Source: Paucihalobacter sp036825875 (lineage in GTDB: Bacteria; Bacteroidota; Bacteroidia; Flavobacteriales; Flavobacteriaceae). From it: DNA of 60,156 nt. The notes under the pieces are model-generated. The model ran no database searches. It was not told the DNA's origin and saw only the letters and a list, made by a program, of their open reading frames with translations. Both the position numbers and the translations under genes were made by a program. This document shows, piece after piece, positions 24,197 through 34,031 of the stretch. How positions within the stretch are numbered: the stretch's first letter is position 1; each line of letters opens with the position of its first letter. The stretch covers positions 1-60,156 of the forward strand of contig NZ_DAISXK010000015.1 in assembly GCF_036825875.1 (NCBI RefSeq). Reading direction: 5' to 3'.

Positions 24197-25843
24197 ATGC
24201 AAATCTTATCGTTTATAGCATTCACGGCACTTGTTGCAATAGTGTCGTACTACAAAACAAGAAATACGCCAAATACCAACTCCGATGGTTATTTTTTAGG
24301 CGGTAGAAGCTTAACGGCTGGCGTAATTGCAGGCTCACTTTTGTTGACCAACTTATCTACAGAACAAATTGTCGGATTGAATGGCTCAGCTTACACTAGC
24401 GGAATTTCAGTGATGGCGTGGGAAACCTTGGCCGCAATTGCCATGATTTTAACGGCTATATTTTTACTCCCAAGATATTTAAAAAGTGGACTAACAACCA
24501 TACCACAGTTTTTATCCAACCGATTTGATGTTACTACCAAAACTCTCACATCGGCTTTATTTTTAACAGGTTACGCTGTGGTTTTGCTGCCTATCGTACT
24601 GTATTCTGGTTCTTTAGCAATAAGTGGAATGTTTAATGTTCCTGAATTACTAGGAGTAACGCAGCCACAATCGATTTGGATTTGTGTTTGGGGCATTGGT
24701 ATCGCAGGTATATTTTATGCGGTTTTTGGAGGATTAAAAGCTGTAGCGATTTCCGATTCAATCAATGCCATTGGCTTACTAATTGGCGGATTGCTAATTC
24801 CTATTTTTGGACTCATTTTGGTTGGTGACGGTAGCTTGTTGGATGGTATTAGTGTATTAATGAATGAGAACCCTGAAAAATTTAAATCGATGGGTTCTAA
24901 AACCGATCCAGTTCCATTTCACACTTTATTTACAGGCATGATGCTAGTGAATTTATTTTACTGGGGAACAAATCAGCAAATTATACAAAGAGCATTAGCA
25001 GCCAAAAACTTACAAGAAGGGCAAAAAGGATTGCTGTTGGCTGGGTTTATTAAAATTTTAGGCCCAATTATCGTAGTATTACCTGGTATTATTGCTTATC
25101 ATTATTTTGAAGGTCAGCTTGAAAATGCCGATAGCGCCTATCCTATGTTGGTAAATGCTGTATTACCTAAAGCTTTTGTCGGCTTTTTTGCAGCGGTGTT
25201 ATTCGGGGCAATTTTAAGTTCGTTTAATGGTGCCTTAAATAGCTCTGTTACCTTATTTGGATTAGATATTTACAAACAGCATTTTAATAAGGATGCTAGC
25301 GAACGCTTGGTAGTAAGACGAGGCAAAATGTTTGGTATTTTACTGGCTGTTTTCGCAATGTTTATTGCACCTTTTATCGCCAACGCTGGAAGTTTGTTCG
25401 CTTATTTGCAAGAGGTAAATGGTATTTATAGTATTCCAATATTAACAATAATTGTGGTAGGATTTGCCACAAAAAGAGTACCGGCTATTGCTGCAAAAGT
25501 CGGTTTGTTGTCAGGTTGTTTGTTGTATGTAATTAGCCAGTTTGTACTGCAACCATACATGGTAAATTCTGCAATGAAAAAGGCAGAACTTAACGGGATT
25601 ACCGATGCTGTTGGACTGGCCTTAGCAAAGGCAGACGCTTACCCGCATTACCTGGATGTTATGGCCATCTTATTTGTACTGAATATCGTTATTATGCTAG
25701 TTATTGGTAAATTCTACCCAAGAAAAGAAGCCTTCGTTCAAGAATATACCAAACAAGTTGATATCACACCTTGGAAGCATGTCTATTTGGTAGGTGGAAT
25801 TATCACCCTGTTGGTTGTTTCTATTTATATTTATTTCGCGTAG
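24197..25843 (+). CDS. SGLT-type sodium:sugar symporter
   Basis: 548 residues and about 14 hydrophobic segments, typical of the sodium:solute symporter family. Near the start YFLGGRSLTAGVIAGSLLLTNLSTEQIVGLNG is the SGLT signature including the Na-site region. Later YAVFGGLKAVAISDSINAIGLL and GAILSSFNGALNSSVTLFGLDIY are also conserved. It sits five bases after galM and two before galK, so galactose is the probable substrate. It imports the monosaccharide across the inner membrane. Confidence 0.9.
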   Translation: MQILSFIAFTALVAIVSYYKTRNTPNTNSDGYFLGGRSLTAGVIAGSLLLTNLSTEQIVGLNGSAYTSGISVMAWETLAAIAMILTAIFLLPRYLKSGLTTIPQFLSNRFDVTTKTLTSALFLTGYAVVLLPIVLYSGSLAISGMFNVPELLGVTQPQSIWICVWGIGIAGIFYAVFGGLKAVAISDSINAIGLLIGGLLIPIFGLILVGDGSLLDGISVLMNENPEKFKSMGSKTDPVPFHTLFTGMMLVNLFYWGTNQQIIQRALAAKNLQEGQKGLLLAGFIKILGPIIVVLPGIIAYHYFEGQLENADSAYPMLVNAVLPKAFVGFFAAVLFGAILSSFNGALNSSVTLFGLDIYKQHFNKDASERLVVRRGKMFGILLAVFAMFIAPFIANAGSLFAYLQEVNGIYSIPILTIIVVGFATKRVPAIAAKVGLLSGCLLYVISQFVLQPYMVNSAMKKAELNGITDAVGLALAKADAYPHYLDVMAILFVLNIVIMLVIGKFYPRKEAFVQEYTKQVDITPWKHVYLVGGIITLLVVSIYIYFA

Positions 25844-25845
25844 CT

Positions 25846-26997
25846 ATGAGCAAGAAAATCGTCAAAAAAGTATATAAAAAATTTAAAAGTTCTTTTGAAG
25901 GAGAGCCACTTATGGTTTTTGCACCCGGTAGAATTAATCTTATTGGAGAACATACTGATTATAACGATGGATTTGCCTTTCCTGCAGCTATCAATAAAGG
26001 TATCGCTGTTGCTGTTGCCAAATCAAACACCAGTAGTACAAAAATAGTGGCATTAGATAAAAAAGAGACTTACCAGTTCAATTTATCTGAAGTCAAACAA
26101 TTGGAAAACGGTGGATGGCGAAACTATATACTTGGAGTAGTTGGTGAAATTCAAAAGTCTAGTATCGTTTTAGGAAATTTTAATATGGTTTTTTCAGGAA
26201 ATATTCCTGGTGGTGCGGGAATGTCTTCTTCCGCAGCTCTAGAAAATAGTGTTGCTTTTGCTCTAAATGAATTGTTTGATTTGCAACTTTCTAAAAAACA
26301 AATGATTCTGATTTCGCAAAAGGCCGAACACAATTATGCGGGTGTTAAATGCGGAATCATGGACCAATACGCTAGTATGTTCGGTGAAAAAGGCAGCGCT
26401 TTGTTATTGGATTGTCGTACTGTTACATCCAAACCTTTCAAAGTAGATTTTAAAGACTACAAACTTATATTAATCAATACGAATGTAAAACACGACCTCT
26501 CCGAAAGTGCGTACAACAATAGAAGAGCGGCTTGCGAAAGGGTTTCTGAGATGCTTAATATTTCAGCTTTGAGAGACGCTTCAAAGGAAAGTTTGCAAGC
26601 CATCAAGGGTGACATATCTGAAGATGATTATCAAAAAGCCTTATATGTAATTCAAGAAAACAACAGGGTTTTGTCGTTTATAGAAGCTGCTGAAAAAGAT
26701 GATATTTTGAGTTTAGGTAAACTTTTGTTTCAATCGCATGAAGGTTTGCGATCCCAGTATAAAGTTAGCTGCGATGAGTTGGATTTTCTGGTTGATTATG
26801 CCAAAGAATATGACGGCGTCATCGGTGCTCGTATGATGGGCGGTGGATTTGGAGGCTGCACAATTAACTTGGTTCATAAATCAGTGTTAGAAGAATTTGA
26901 ACAGAAAGTATCCAAGAAATACAGAAAAAAATTCAAGAAAGATTGTTCCATTTATAAAGTAAAACTATCACAAGGAACACATTTAGTTTCATTGTAA
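25846..26997 (+). CDS. galK: Galactokinase
   Basis: 383 residues. It phosphorylates alpha-D-galactose to galactose-1-phosphate. GHMP kinase motifs are clear: APGRINLIGEHTDYNDGF (26-43, the galactokinase signature), PGGAGMSSSA (121-130, ATP loop), CGIMDQYAS with the catalytic Asp173, and GARMMGGGFGGCTI near the C-terminus. A longer in-frame start at 25771 lies within the symporter gene and is rejected; ATG 25846 is two bases after its stop. Confidence 0.93.
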   Translation: MSKKIVKKVYKKFKSSFEGEPLMVFAPGRINLIGEHTDYNDGFAFPAAINKGIAVAVAKSNTSSTKIVALDKKETYQFNLSEVKQLENGGWRNYILGVVGEIQKSSIVLGNFNMVFSGNIPGGAGMSSSAALENSVAFALNELFDLQLSKKQMILISQKAEHNYAGVKCGIMDQYASMFGEKGSALLLDCRTVTSKPFKVDFKDYKLILINTNVKHDLSESAYNNRRAACERVSEMLNISALRDASKESLQAIKGDISEDDYQKALYVIQENNRVLSFIEAAEKDDILSLGKLLFQSHEGLRSQYKVSCDELDFLVDYAKEYDGVIGARMMGGGFGGCTINLVHKSVLEEFEQKVSKKYRKKFKKDCSIYKVKLSQGTHLVSL

Positions 26998-27009
26998 AAT
27001 AAATATATC

Positions 27010-28032
27010 ATGACTACCGATTTACAAGATTATTCACATAGACGCTATAATATTTTAACAGGCGAATGGGTTTTGGTGTCGCCTCATCGTACAAAACGAC
27101 CTTGGCAAGGCAAGCAAGAAAATGTCTCAACGCAAGAACTTCCAACGCACGATCCTTCTTGTTATTTATGCCCAGGAAATAAACGTATTAACGGTGAACA
27201 AAATCCAAATTACGAAGATATATTTGTATTTACCAATGATTTTGCTGCCTTACAAGCCGATTCCAAGTCGTTTAAAATTAATGACGGACTCCTAAGAGCT
27301 GAAAGCGAATCTGGAATTTGCAAGGTGGTTTGTTTTAGTCCAGACCATTCTAAAAGCTTACCAGATATGGAAGTTACTGATATATTAAAAGTGGTGAAAC
27401 TTTGGCAACACGAGTATAAAACTTTAGGCGCACAAGATGGAATCAATCATGTTCAGATATTTGAAAATAAGGGTGAAATCATGGGCTGTAGTAATCCGCA
27501 TCCTCATGGGCAAATCTGGAGCCAGTCTACCATACCAAATGAAGTGGCTAAAAAAGATTTACATCAAAAGCAATATTTTGAACAGCATAACAGCAGTTTG
27601 CTAGAAGATTATTTAAATCAAGAATTAAAGCTTCAAGAGCGGATTATTTTTGAAAATGAATATTTCGCGGTAGTCATTCCCTTTTGGGCTGTGTGGCCTT
27701 ATGAGGCTATGATTGCACCTAAAAAGCAATTAATAAACATTTTAGAATTATCGGAACCCGCTAGTTTGTGCTTTGCTGAGGCCATATCCAAGTTAACCAA
27801 AGCCTACGATAAATTATTTAATAGCTCATTTCCGTATTCAGCGGGAATCCATCAAGCACCAACCAACGACGAACCAAACACGCATTGGCATTGGCACATG
27901 AGCTTTTATCCACCACTATTGAGAAGTGCTACGGTTAAGAAATTTATGGTGGGTTACGAAATGTTTGCTACACCGCAAAGAGATATTACAGCCGAAAGCG
28001 CTGCTAAAATGTTACAAAGCTTAACCTCTTAA
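27010..28032 (+). CDS. galT: Galactose-1-phosphate uridylyltransferase
   Basis: 340 residues. It exchanges UMP between UDP-glucose and galactose-1-phosphate in the Leloir pathway. The active-site motif is SNPHPHGQIW with the nucleophile His166. Metal Cys51 and Cys54 (CYLCPGN) and the C-terminal THWHWHMSFYPPLLR are as in the family. UDP-galactose produced here needs GalE, which is not in this window. It lies 12 bases after galK. Confidence 0.93.
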   Translation: MTTDLQDYSHRRYNILTGEWVLVSPHRTKRPWQGKQENVSTQELPTHDPSCYLCPGNKRINGEQNPNYEDIFVFTNDFAALQADSKSFKINDGLLRAESESGICKVVCFSPDHSKSLPDMEVTDILKVVKLWQHEYKTLGAQDGINHVQIFENKGEIMGCSNPHPHGQIWSQSTIPNEVAKKDLHQKQYFEQHNSSLLEDYLNQELKLQERIIFENEYFAVVIPFWAVWPYEAMIAPKKQLINILELSEPASLCFAEAISKLTKAYDKLFNSSFPYSAGIHQAPTNDEPNTHWHWHMSFYPPLLRSATVKKFMVGYEMFATPQRDITAESAAKMLQSLTS

Positions 28033-28042
28033 ATCGATTATT

Positions 28043-30634
28043 ATGTTGCTGAATGTCAAATCATTTATATTTTTTATAGGCCTTTTATTATTGATGTTGG
28101 ATGGATATTCGCAAACAAATCATCAAACGGGAGAGGTGTTTGTGGATGACAAGGGAGTGATGCGTTGGCAGCACAATCAGCAAGAAATCACTGGTTTTGG
28201 GGTGAATTATTCAGTGCCATTTGCACATGCCTACCGCTCGGCAAGGCGGCTCGGAATCAATCCAAAAGAGGCCATCGATAATGATGTGTATCATTTTAGC
28301 CGTTTGGGTTTTGACTTATACCGGTTGCATGTTTGGGATACGCAAATCAGCGATGTTGAAGGCAATTTAATAGAAAACGAGTATTTAGACACATTCGATT
28401 ATTTACTTCAAAAATTAACCGAAAACAATATTAATTATGTCATCACACCCATCGCTTTTTGGGGTGATGGATGGCCTGAACCCAACAGCGAAACACCTGG
28501 ATTTTCGCACCAATATGGTAAAGATGAATGTTTAACTAATCCTGATGCTATCAAGGCTCAGCAAAATTATTTGACTCAATTTTTAAACCATGTCAATCCT
28601 TATAAAGGTGTGGCTTATAAAAACGATCCTAATGTAATTGCCTTTGAAATCAGCAACGAACCACATCACACTAGTAATGCCAAGGATGTCGCCAAATTTG
28701 TCGCTGGCATGGTCAAAGCCATCAAGCGCACCAAAACCAACAAACCCATTTTTTATAATATGAGTCATGGCGTTCATTTTGCGGACGATTATTTTAAAGG
28801 TGGTGTTCAGGGTGGCACTTTTCAATGGTATCCCACAGGTTTGGGTTATCAAAGGGAAATTCCGGGAAATTTGTTGCCCAACGTCAATGATTACAACATC
28901 ACTTTTGAGGAAAGTTTTAAAAAGAACAATGGCGCAAAATTGGTTTACGAGTTTGATGCTGCCGATGTCCATAAATCCTATATTTATCCAGCCATGGCCA
29001 GAAGTTTTAGAACGGCAGGCATTCAAATTGCAACTCATTTTGCATACGACCCGACGTTTTTGGCCTATGCCAATACCGAATATAACACGCATTATATGAA
29101 TTTGGTTTACACACCTCAAAAGGCATTGAGTTTGAAGATTTGCGCTGAGGTGTTTAGAAGCATTCCGATGTATTCAGAATTTGGGACCTATCCTGAAAAC
29201 ACATCGTTTGGGGATTTCAAAGTTGATTACGATGCTGATTTGGCCATTTATAATTCCGAAGAAAAATTCTTCTATACCAACACGAATACTCAACATCCAA
29301 AAGATGAAAATAAGTTAAAAGAAATTGCTGGCTATGGCAATTCAGAATTAATCACTTATCAGGGTACTGGGGCCTATTTTTTAGATAAATTAGAGGATGG
29401 TCTTTGGCGCTTAGAATTACTTCCGGATGCGATTGTGGTTGACAATCCGTTTGGCAGAAATAGTTTGAATAAAACTGTGGGTGTGGTAAACTGGGAAACC
29501 CATGCCATGCGTGTTAACCTAAAAGATTTAGGCAGCAACTTTTCTATTCAAGCCATTAATGAAAGCAATGATTTTAAAAAAAATTCCGAAAATACATTAT
29601 TCAAAATTAGACCGGGGACGTATATGCTTTCAAATGGTTCAAGTACGTTCAATTGGAATGCCAACGATAGCTTTAAAACTCATCAACTTAATAGTTTTTT
29701 TGCGCCAGAAACCACGGTCGAGAAAGCTTGGCTCAAGCACGAACCTATAAAAACTATCACCGAGAATTCTATGGTTGACATAGTGTTGCAATACGTTGCG
29801 CCAACAGCACCCAAAAGCATTAAATTATCTGGATTTTCAGGTGGGAAAAGGGTGCAATTCGAAATGAGTTTAACTTCGGCCTATCAGTATAAAGCAACCA
29901 TTCCAGCCAATGTTTTAAAAGAAGGTTTTTTTGAATATAATATTATCGTTGAAAATGAAGGTGGTAGATTTGTAACCTATCCTTCAGGCACAGAAGGACA
30001 ACCAACCGATTGGGACTTTTACGAACGTAAAACCTATACTTCAGCCATTGTAAAGGCAGCGAAACCAATATATTTGTTTAATGCCATAGAAGATGCTTTA
30101 TTGTTGGTCGCACCTTGGCGCAAACCTTTTGAATTGTTACCAACGGAACATCCAAATGAAGCCATTTATGAAATCAACATTGATAAACTTTGGATAGAAG
30201 ATACTGAAAATTTGAACGCACAACCCATTTACGACTATAGCTTTAAGCATTTTGTTATAGATAAAATTAAAGGTATTGATAATCTTTCTAGTAGAAACCG
30301 TCTTATCGTAAAAGGGAAATCTTTAAACAACAAACCACTTAAATTACAAGTTGCATTGGTGATGAAAGATGGTTCGGCATTTGGTGAAGTGTTAGAGATG
30401 ACTCCTGAAACAGGAGATTACAGTATTGATTTATCAGAATTAAAACCAGTTAAAACGGTTACGCTACCAAGACCTTATCCAACCTTTTTGCCTTTTTATT
30501 TTGAGCACAACAACCAATCCAGCTTTAATATTGAACATATTGAAAGCGTTCAATTTTCTATTGGTCCTGAAATTAAGCCGCATCAATTAAAAGAGCAGCA
30601 TGGTGTTGGCATTGTGCATTTGAGATTGGAATAA
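28043..30634 (+). CDS. Secreted GH-A clan glycosidase (GH5-like), multi-domain
   Basis: 863 residues with signal peptide ending at GYSQ. The first ~400 residues form a TIM barrel: GFGVNYSVPF, RLGFDLYRLHVWD, VITPIAFWGDGWPE, acid/base Glu206 in FEISNEPHH and nucleophile Glu303 in LVYEFDAAD. The remainder is beta-rich: an Ig-like segment (PTAPKSIKLSGFSGGKRVQFE) and a C-terminal carbohydrate-binding-like domain (NRLIVKGKSLNNKPLKLQVALVMKDG). Similar proteins are usually annotated only as cellulase-family or 'membrane or secreted' proteins. No lipobox or T9SS tail is present, so it is probably periplasmic. Its place ten bases after galT suggests a galactan-related substrate. Confidence 0.7.
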   Translation: MLLNVKSFIFFIGLLLLMLDGYSQTNHQTGEVFVDDKGVMRWQHNQQEITGFGVNYSVPFAHAYRSARRLGINPKEAIDNDVYHFSRLGFDLYRLHVWDTQISDVEGNLIENEYLDTFDYLLQKLTENNINYVITPIAFWGDGWPEPNSETPGFSHQYGKDECLTNPDAIKAQQNYLTQFLNHVNPYKGVAYKNDPNVIAFEISNEPHHTSNAKDVAKFVAGMVKAIKRTKTNKPIFYNMSHGVHFADDYFKGGVQGGTFQWYPTGLGYQREIPGNLLPNVNDYNITFEESFKKNNGAKLVYEFDAADVHKSYIYPAMARSFRTAGIQIATHFAYDPTFLAYANTEYNTHYMNLVYTPQKALSLKICAEVFRSIPMYSEFGTYPENTSFGDFKVDYDADLAIYNSEEKFFYTNTNTQHPKDENKLKEIAGYGNSELITYQGTGAYFLDKLEDGLWRLELLPDAIVVDNPFGRNSLNKTVGVVNWETHAMRVNLKDLGSNFSIQAINESNDFKKNSENTLFKIRPGTYMLSNGSSTFNWNANDSFKTHQLNSFFAPETTVEKAWLKHEPIKTITENSMVDIVLQYVAPTAPKSIKLSGFSGGKRVQFEMSLTSAYQYKATIPANVLKEGFFEYNIIVENEGGRFVTYPSGTEGQPTDWDFYERKTYTSAIVKAAKPIYLFNAIEDALLLVAPWRKPFELLPTEHPNEAIYEINIDKLWIEDTENLNAQPIYDYSFKHFVIDKIKGIDNLSSRNRLIVKGKSLNNKPLKLQVALVMKDGSAFGEVLEMTPETGDYSIDLSELKPVKTVTLPRPYPTFLPFYFEHNNQSSFNIEHIESVQFSIGPEIKPHQLKEQHGVGIVHLRLE

Positions 30635-30664
30635 AAAATGCCTCTCAAATCGAGTGGCTTTTTT
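30634..30664 (+). terminator. Terminator of the galactose operon
   Basis: AAAAAATGCC, CTC/GAG and GGCTTTTTT form a hairpin with one internal mismatch directly after the GH5-like stop codon, followed by the T run. Confidence 0.6.
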
Positions 30665-30681
30665 CCTATAACAATTGTATA

Positions 30682-30894
30682 TTAGAGTTTGATTAGTTTG
30701 CTGGTTGAAAACTGTAGCTTGGATATTGTTATTTAAGGCATTTACAACATAAATTCCTGTATTTAAAATTGAAATATCAAAAATTTCTTCCGCATTGAAG
30801 TCATCTTCAAATTGTTTTATGTGTTTTCCGCTTATATCAATTCTAAGCGCTGGGGTGTAGCACTTATTTATTTGTGCTATAATCTTGTTTAGAA
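30682..30894 (-). pseudogene. Remnant of a T9SS C-terminal sorting domain
   Basis: Translated leftward, RIDISGKHIKQFEDDFNAEE, then FDISILNTGIYVVNALNNN, aligns with the tail of the neighbouring amylase (VIDITGKAVKSFTGDFTATT, then QFDISDLNQGLYLVNASNN). After a one-base frameshift the end STSKLIKL followed by TAA (30684-30682) matches the amylase end STSKLVKL. Upstream, AQINKCYTPA corresponds to AQLNIYPNPA with an internal deletion. No catalytic part is left. It looks like the scar of a duplicated or deleted secreted-enzyme gene. Confidence 0.75.
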
Positions 30895-30943
30895 TAATTC
30901 TAAAAAGATCAAGGGTGGCTTTATCTATGGAGTATCTATGCAT

Positions 30944-30976
30944 TATCCATACTCTATCCATACACTATCCATGCCT
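30944..30976. repeat. 11-bp tandem repeat, three units
   Basis: TATCCATACTC, TATCCATACAC and TATCCATGCCT follow one another without gaps, next to the sorting-domain remnant. From here to 31064 nothing else was recognised. Confidence 0.6.
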
Positions 30977-31064
30977 TTGACCCGTCCTAAAAGACACTTT
31001 GATGTGTGAAAGGGTATAATTTGAGACGTCCTAAATAAGGTTAATACCCAAGATCATTAAAATA

Positions 31065-31092
31065 AAAAGCTCCCCGAACCCGAGGAGCTTTT
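31065..31092 (-). terminator. Bidirectional-looking terminator downstream of the amylase
   Basis: AAAAGCTCC (31065-31073) and GGAGCTTTT (31084-31092) form a perfect 9-bp stem with a 10-base loop. A/T runs on both flanks would let it end transcription of the leftward amylase gene. Confidence 0.75.
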
Positions 31093-31112
31093 GATTGCCT
31101 AATTCATTTAAA

Positions 31113-34016
31113 TTAGAGCTTGACTAACTTGCTGGTCGAAGATTGACCGCTATTATTTGAGGCATTTACTAAATATAGACCTTGGTTTAAATCTGAAATA
31201 TCAAACTGAGTTGTTGCTGTAAAATCTCCAGTAAATGATTTTACTGCTTTGCCAGTAATATCAATCACCATTACTTTATTAGTGTTAGTATTTAAACTAA
31301 ACTCAGTATTAGCTGGATTGGGATAAATGTTTAGTTGCGCTAATGCATTTACGCTATCAACACTTAAGGTTTCTGGCGGCGCATTTCCTAAGATTCTAAA
31401 TTCACCAGCTTGTAATGTGATATTAGCGGTTGATCCGTCAATAGTTGTGCTATTGGTTTCGTCCATTAAGTCGTACCAAGTACCACCGTAAGGAAAATCG
31501 GTTGATACGCTGGCGCTGTTTACACCAAAGTTGGCATAGACAATAACATTACGCAGTTGATCATTTGGGATACTAGTATCAAAGATGAAGATTTTCGGGG
31601 TAAATCCACCTGAGTTAATAGTATAATCGCCTTCAAACACTGGTTCGTTTATTTTTAAATCGTTCATACGTGCCCAATCGCTGTAAATCTGACTTCTTAA
31701 GGCATCGCTTGTCCAGTTGTTTACCCATTGTGGTTGTGGTTTGGTGTCTAATTTGCAGTCACCACCGCCACCTGGTTCATTTACTGTACCATTGTTGCAG
31801 GTGAAAATGGATTGTTCCATACCTAATTCGCCAAAGTGCCAGATCATTTTTGGTCCTGGGATTGTTAAAGTTACCGCACCGAGAGCTGACATTCTTGACA
31901 GTGCAACATTTAGGTTTTTTACATCGTGACTTGAGTTTGTAGAATTACCGAATTGCAAATTTTTGTACATCAATCGCTCTTCATCGTGACTTTCGGCATA
32001 TGCAATTAGACGTTTGTCATTAAAACCTCTACTAAGGTGACCAGCACGATCAAAGTTTTTATTACCATTTTGACCCATGGTAAGCTCATTATACTGATCG
32101 GTCATTTTACCCCAAAGCATAATGCCTTTTCCTTCGTTTATGCGGTAATTTGCCCATTGCTGCTCTTCGTTATCAGAGCCAAGGTGTTCAAAAATTACAT
32201 AATGCGTATCGTCTAAAGACCACGAATAATCGGCGTATTCTTTTAACACATCTACACGGTCTTGTTGGTAATTTTGGGTACATCCAAAATCACCGTCAAA
32301 AGTACCATTGCCGCAATTTTGGGTAAACCCTTTGGTTAAATCCCATCTAAAACCATCAATGTTATATTCTGTGATCCAGTGTTCTACAACGCGACGGGTA
32401 TATTCTTGTGTTAACGGTTGTTGGTGATTAAAGTCATTTCCAACATTGAATGAATGGGTTGGGAATTTATTAAAATACGGACTATCATCTGCAGGACCAC
32501 CCCAACCATCTCCATCAGGATCATCCATCCACATACGCACCATTGGATTTCTTCCAAAGGCATGATTTAACGCTATATCAAGAATAACTGCAATACCGTT
32601 TTGATGGCAAACATCCACAAATTCTTTAAATTTCTGGGGTGTTCCGTAATACTTATCTAAAGCCATATGGAAGGAAGTATTATAACCCCAACTTTCGTTG
32701 CCTTCATATTCCATAACGGGCATAAGCTGAATTGCGTTCACATTAAGATTTTTGAAATAATCTATTCTATTAATTAAATCCTGATAATTTCGATTAATAT
32801 CAAAATCTCTTATCAGTACTTCATAGATTACCAAATCTTCCATTTTAGGTTTTTCAAAATTGGTTACTTGCCAATCGTAAGGGGTTTGTCCTGTTTGTAA
32901 AACAGTAACTTCTCGTTGTTGACCGGCAGGATATGCAGGTATATTAGGAAAAGATGCAGCAGGAATTCCTGGATCGTCAAAGGGCGATAGTACCAATGTT
33001 GAGTACGGATCTGCGGTTTTAACTAAAGAAGGTGAACCTGCAATAGGATTGGTATCGTAAACCCAATATTGGTAATGATGCATTGCACCTGGGGTTAGAC
33101 CAGTAAGTTCCAACCAAAACTGATTGGTTGAAGGGTCCTTTTTCATGAGATAATCACTTGTTGGGGTATAGTTATTAAAACTACCAGCTACTTCAATAAA
33201 TTCCTTACCAGGTGCAGAAACCACTAGGGTTGCTTTGGTTGCATCGTTAGGATCGTAATTAATACCATCACGTGTTCCTGCTGGTTTAGCTTGTTCAGTA
33301 ACTGTGGGCGAAATAACCACTTGAAAAGAACCTTCACCTACTTCCGAATTACTAAATGGGGAGCCGACGATGCGAACGGTACCACTTTGGGTAATATTTG
33401 TTAAAGTAGTTTGAAAGGTTGGAAAACCGTTACCATTAGCTACTTGAGCATCATTAAAAAATACTTGAAAGCTACCAGCTTCTATGTTTCCTAAATACCG
33501 CAAATTGGCGCGTACTAACAAGTTGTCACCTGAATTAAGCACCACAAGATCATTTGCCGGATTGAGAATATTTATGTTGATAAGTCCAACTAGAAAAATA
33601 AAATCTTGGCAACCGCTGGCTTTTAATTCTTGTGTGCCATCCGGGTTCCTGAATACCATTCCAATTTGTGTGGCATTATCGGCCTGTGTTTGGGATAATC
33701 CGTAATAGTCTTGTGGTGTTATAGTGATACTGTAAGTACCGTCGCCGTTGTTTGTCATTTCGCCAACGCCATCATCTTGCCCCCAATTTCCTATAACGCT
33801 AAATCCGAAGGCATTGGTATTGTCTCCAATTCCAGAATGCATATAAACTTTTTGTGGGTTATTAAGACCATTACAATTGCTTGCTTCACTGTTTAAATCC
33901 ACAGTAATGGTAACTGGTTGGTCCACTTCAATGGCACCTGGGTTAATTGAAACTTGGCCCAGGGAGAATTGCGTGACTAATAAGATTAATAATGAAAATA
34001 AAGTAAATTTTTTCAT
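31113..34016 (-). CDS. T9SS-exported GH13 alpha-amylase
   Basis: 967 residues: signal peptide (ending SLGQ), two N-terminal beta domains (to about 240), a CBM48/E-set-like domain (NFNNYTPTSDYLMKKDP...HHYQYWVYD, about 265-345), then the GH13 barrel. Catalytic residues: nucleophile D559 (GFRWDLTKG), acid/base E610 (VIFEHLGSD) and D678 (ESHDEER). The type IX sorting domain occupies about 893-967 (LNIYPNPANTEF to SSTSKLVKL). It would be displayed on or released from the cell surface to open starch or glycogen, like SusG but secreted by a different route. It is the last gene of the susCDE strand, behind a terminator-like hairpin. Confidence 0.92.
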   Translation of the reverse strand: MKKFTLFSLLILLVTQFSLGQVSINPGAIEVDQPVTITVDLNSEASNCNGLNNPQKVYMHSGIGDNTNAFGFSVIGNWGQDDGVGEMTNNGDGTYSITITPQDYYGLSQTQADNATQIGMVFRNPDGTQELKASGCQDFIFLVGLININILNPANDLVVLNSGDNLLVRANLRYLGNIEAGSFQVFFNDAQVANGNGFPTFQTTLTNITQSGTVRIVGSPFSNSEVGEGSFQVVISPTVTEQAKPAGTRDGINYDPNDATKATLVVSAPGKEFIEVAGSFNNYTPTSDYLMKKDPSTNQFWLELTGLTPGAMHHYQYWVYDTNPIAGSPSLVKTADPYSTLVLSPFDDPGIPAASFPNIPAYPAGQQREVTVLQTGQTPYDWQVTNFEKPKMEDLVIYEVLIRDFDINRNYQDLINRIDYFKNLNVNAIQLMPVMEYEGNESWGYNTSFHMALDKYYGTPQKFKEFVDVCHQNGIAVILDIALNHAFGRNPMVRMWMDDPDGDGWGGPADDSPYFNKFPTHSFNVGNDFNHQQPLTQEYTRRVVEHWITEYNIDGFRWDLTKGFTQNCGNGTFDGDFGCTQNYQQDRVDVLKEYADYSWSLDDTHYVIFEHLGSDNEEQQWANYRINEGKGIMLWGKMTDQYNELTMGQNGNKNFDRAGHLSRGFNDKRLIAYAESHDEERLMYKNLQFGNSTNSSHDVKNLNVALSRMSALGAVTLTIPGPKMIWHFGELGMEQSIFTCNNGTVNEPGGGGDCKLDTKPQPQWVNNWTSDALRSQIYSDWARMNDLKINEPVFEGDYTINSGGFTPKIFIFDTSIPNDQLRNVIVYANFGVNSASVSTDFPYGGTWYDLMDETNSTTIDGSTANITLQAGEFRILGNAPPETLSVDSVNALAQLNIYPNPANTEFSLNTNTNKVMVIDITGKAVKSFTGDFTATTQFDISDLNQGLYLVNASNNSGQSSTSKLVKL

Positions 34017-34031
34017 AGCTGTAAAATTTTG

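Noticed and set aside
28583..29119. Long minus-strand ORF inside the GH5-like gene
   Set aside because: Antisense shadow of a clear glycosidase barrel; no independent features.
30587..30961. Functional small protein of 124 residues on the minus strand
   Set aside because: Its body is a frameshifted T9SS tail without catalytic part or signal peptide, and its ends run into the GH5-like gene; treated as a pseudogene remnant.
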